Source: Allobosea sp. ASV33 (GTDB lineage: Bacteria; Pseudomonadota; Alphaproteobacteria; Rhizobiales; Beijerinckiaceae). Taken from it: a stretch of DNA of 40,977 bases. Every line of letters begins with the position of its first letter. The stretch's first letter is position 1. Positions 40,896-40,977 of the stretch are shown here, piece after piece. The DNA is taken from assembly GCF_016428755.1 (NCBI RefSeq), contig NZ_JAELTI010000043.1:1-40977 (forward strand), in the 5' to 3' direction. Under the pieces are notes generated by a model that saw nothing but the letters and a program-made list of their open reading frames with translations, did not search any database and was not told the origin of the DNA. Position numbers and translations under genes: made by a program.

Positions 40896-40913
40896 CCGCG
40901 TCGCTCGCCATGA

Positions 40914-40977
40914 TCAGGGCCGGGCAGGCGCAGGCTGGGCAGGCGTCGCCGGAGCGCCCGCCTGGCCGTCCTGACGC
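40914..40977 (-). CDS. hflC: C-terminal end of HflC (5' part outside window)
   Basis: Only about 20 residues are visible, ending GQDGQAGAPATPAQPAPARP before TGA. The Pro/Ala/Gln-rich tail and the position just before DUF2065 and a Do-type protease suggest HflC, the inner membrane regulator of FtsH. The visible part contains no conserved domain, so the call rests on gene order. Confidence 0.5.
   Translation of the reverse strand, partial: RQDGQAGAPATPAQPAPARP

Overview
The window is 40,977 bp of GC-rich DNA (by eye roughly two thirds G+C) from an alphaproteobacterium. Gene content and order point to the Hyphomicrobiales, most likely a Bosea-like genome: hflC / DUF2065 / Do-type protease, divergent serB and miaA, the ilvB-ilvN-ilvC neighbourhood, and a urate cluster with a PuuD membrane urate oxidase. 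The taxon is an inference from gene content; no rRNA gene is present. The region reads as chromosomal core and near-core sequence. I see no transposase, integrase, prophage module or CRISPR array.

Layout. (1) 1-2414 (-): a large YfhO-like membrane protein cut by the window edge. (2) 2658-6072: a urate degradation cluster, puuD (-) divergent from uraH (+) and puuE (+), in which puuE is fused to an OHCU decarboxylase (UraD) domain; together these cover urate to allantoate. (3) 6245-9953: a small membrane protein, an orphan SNF2-like helicase, an M20 metallopeptidase, a proline-rich small protein and tRNA-Lys(CUU). (4) 10093-13695: an NCS2 uracil-type permease, and leuA preceded by a leucine-rich leader peptide. 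(5) 13696-16947: a DUF1275 membrane protein, a small lipoprotein and an M3 peptidase. (6) 17119-20705 (-): a tight operon pdxY / EEP phosphohydrolase / PhzF-like / Nudix. (7) 20810-25489: an HWE histidine kinase, a nitrate/sulfonate/taurine-type ABC transporter and a DedA-like protein. (8) 25701-26541: a secreted helix-hairpin-helix protein and two small membrane proteins. (9) 26876-34633: ilvC with a TetR gene just upstream, DUF924, and a minus-strand run ilvB / racemase / GST / ilvN / FAD monooxygenase / small membrane protein. (10) 34959-40977: a diguanylate cyclase, miaA and serB head to head, a cupin, degP-like protease, DUF2065 and the tail of hflC.

How the genes work together. The strongest theme is branched-chain amino acid synthesis: leuA, ilvB, ilvN and ilvC lie within about 23 kb. 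Two of the loci carry ribosome-attenuation leaders that are easily missed by annotation. Upstream of ilvB (34682-34793) there is a short Leu/Ile/Val-rich leader peptide, a 9-bp protector-type stem, a 7-bp antiterminator pairing and an intrinsic terminator. Upstream of leuA (13350-13516) there is a leader peptide with an ideal ribosome binding site, a Leu-rich end and an overlapping hairpin. A second theme is purine salvage and degradation.

A third structural theme is a set of about eleven intergenic palindromic elements of at least two sequence families, plus one long inverted repeat, placed almost entirely between genes. I found no clearly new multi-gene defence or metabolic system; the attenuators, the repeat families and the orphan helicase are the items most worth a second look.
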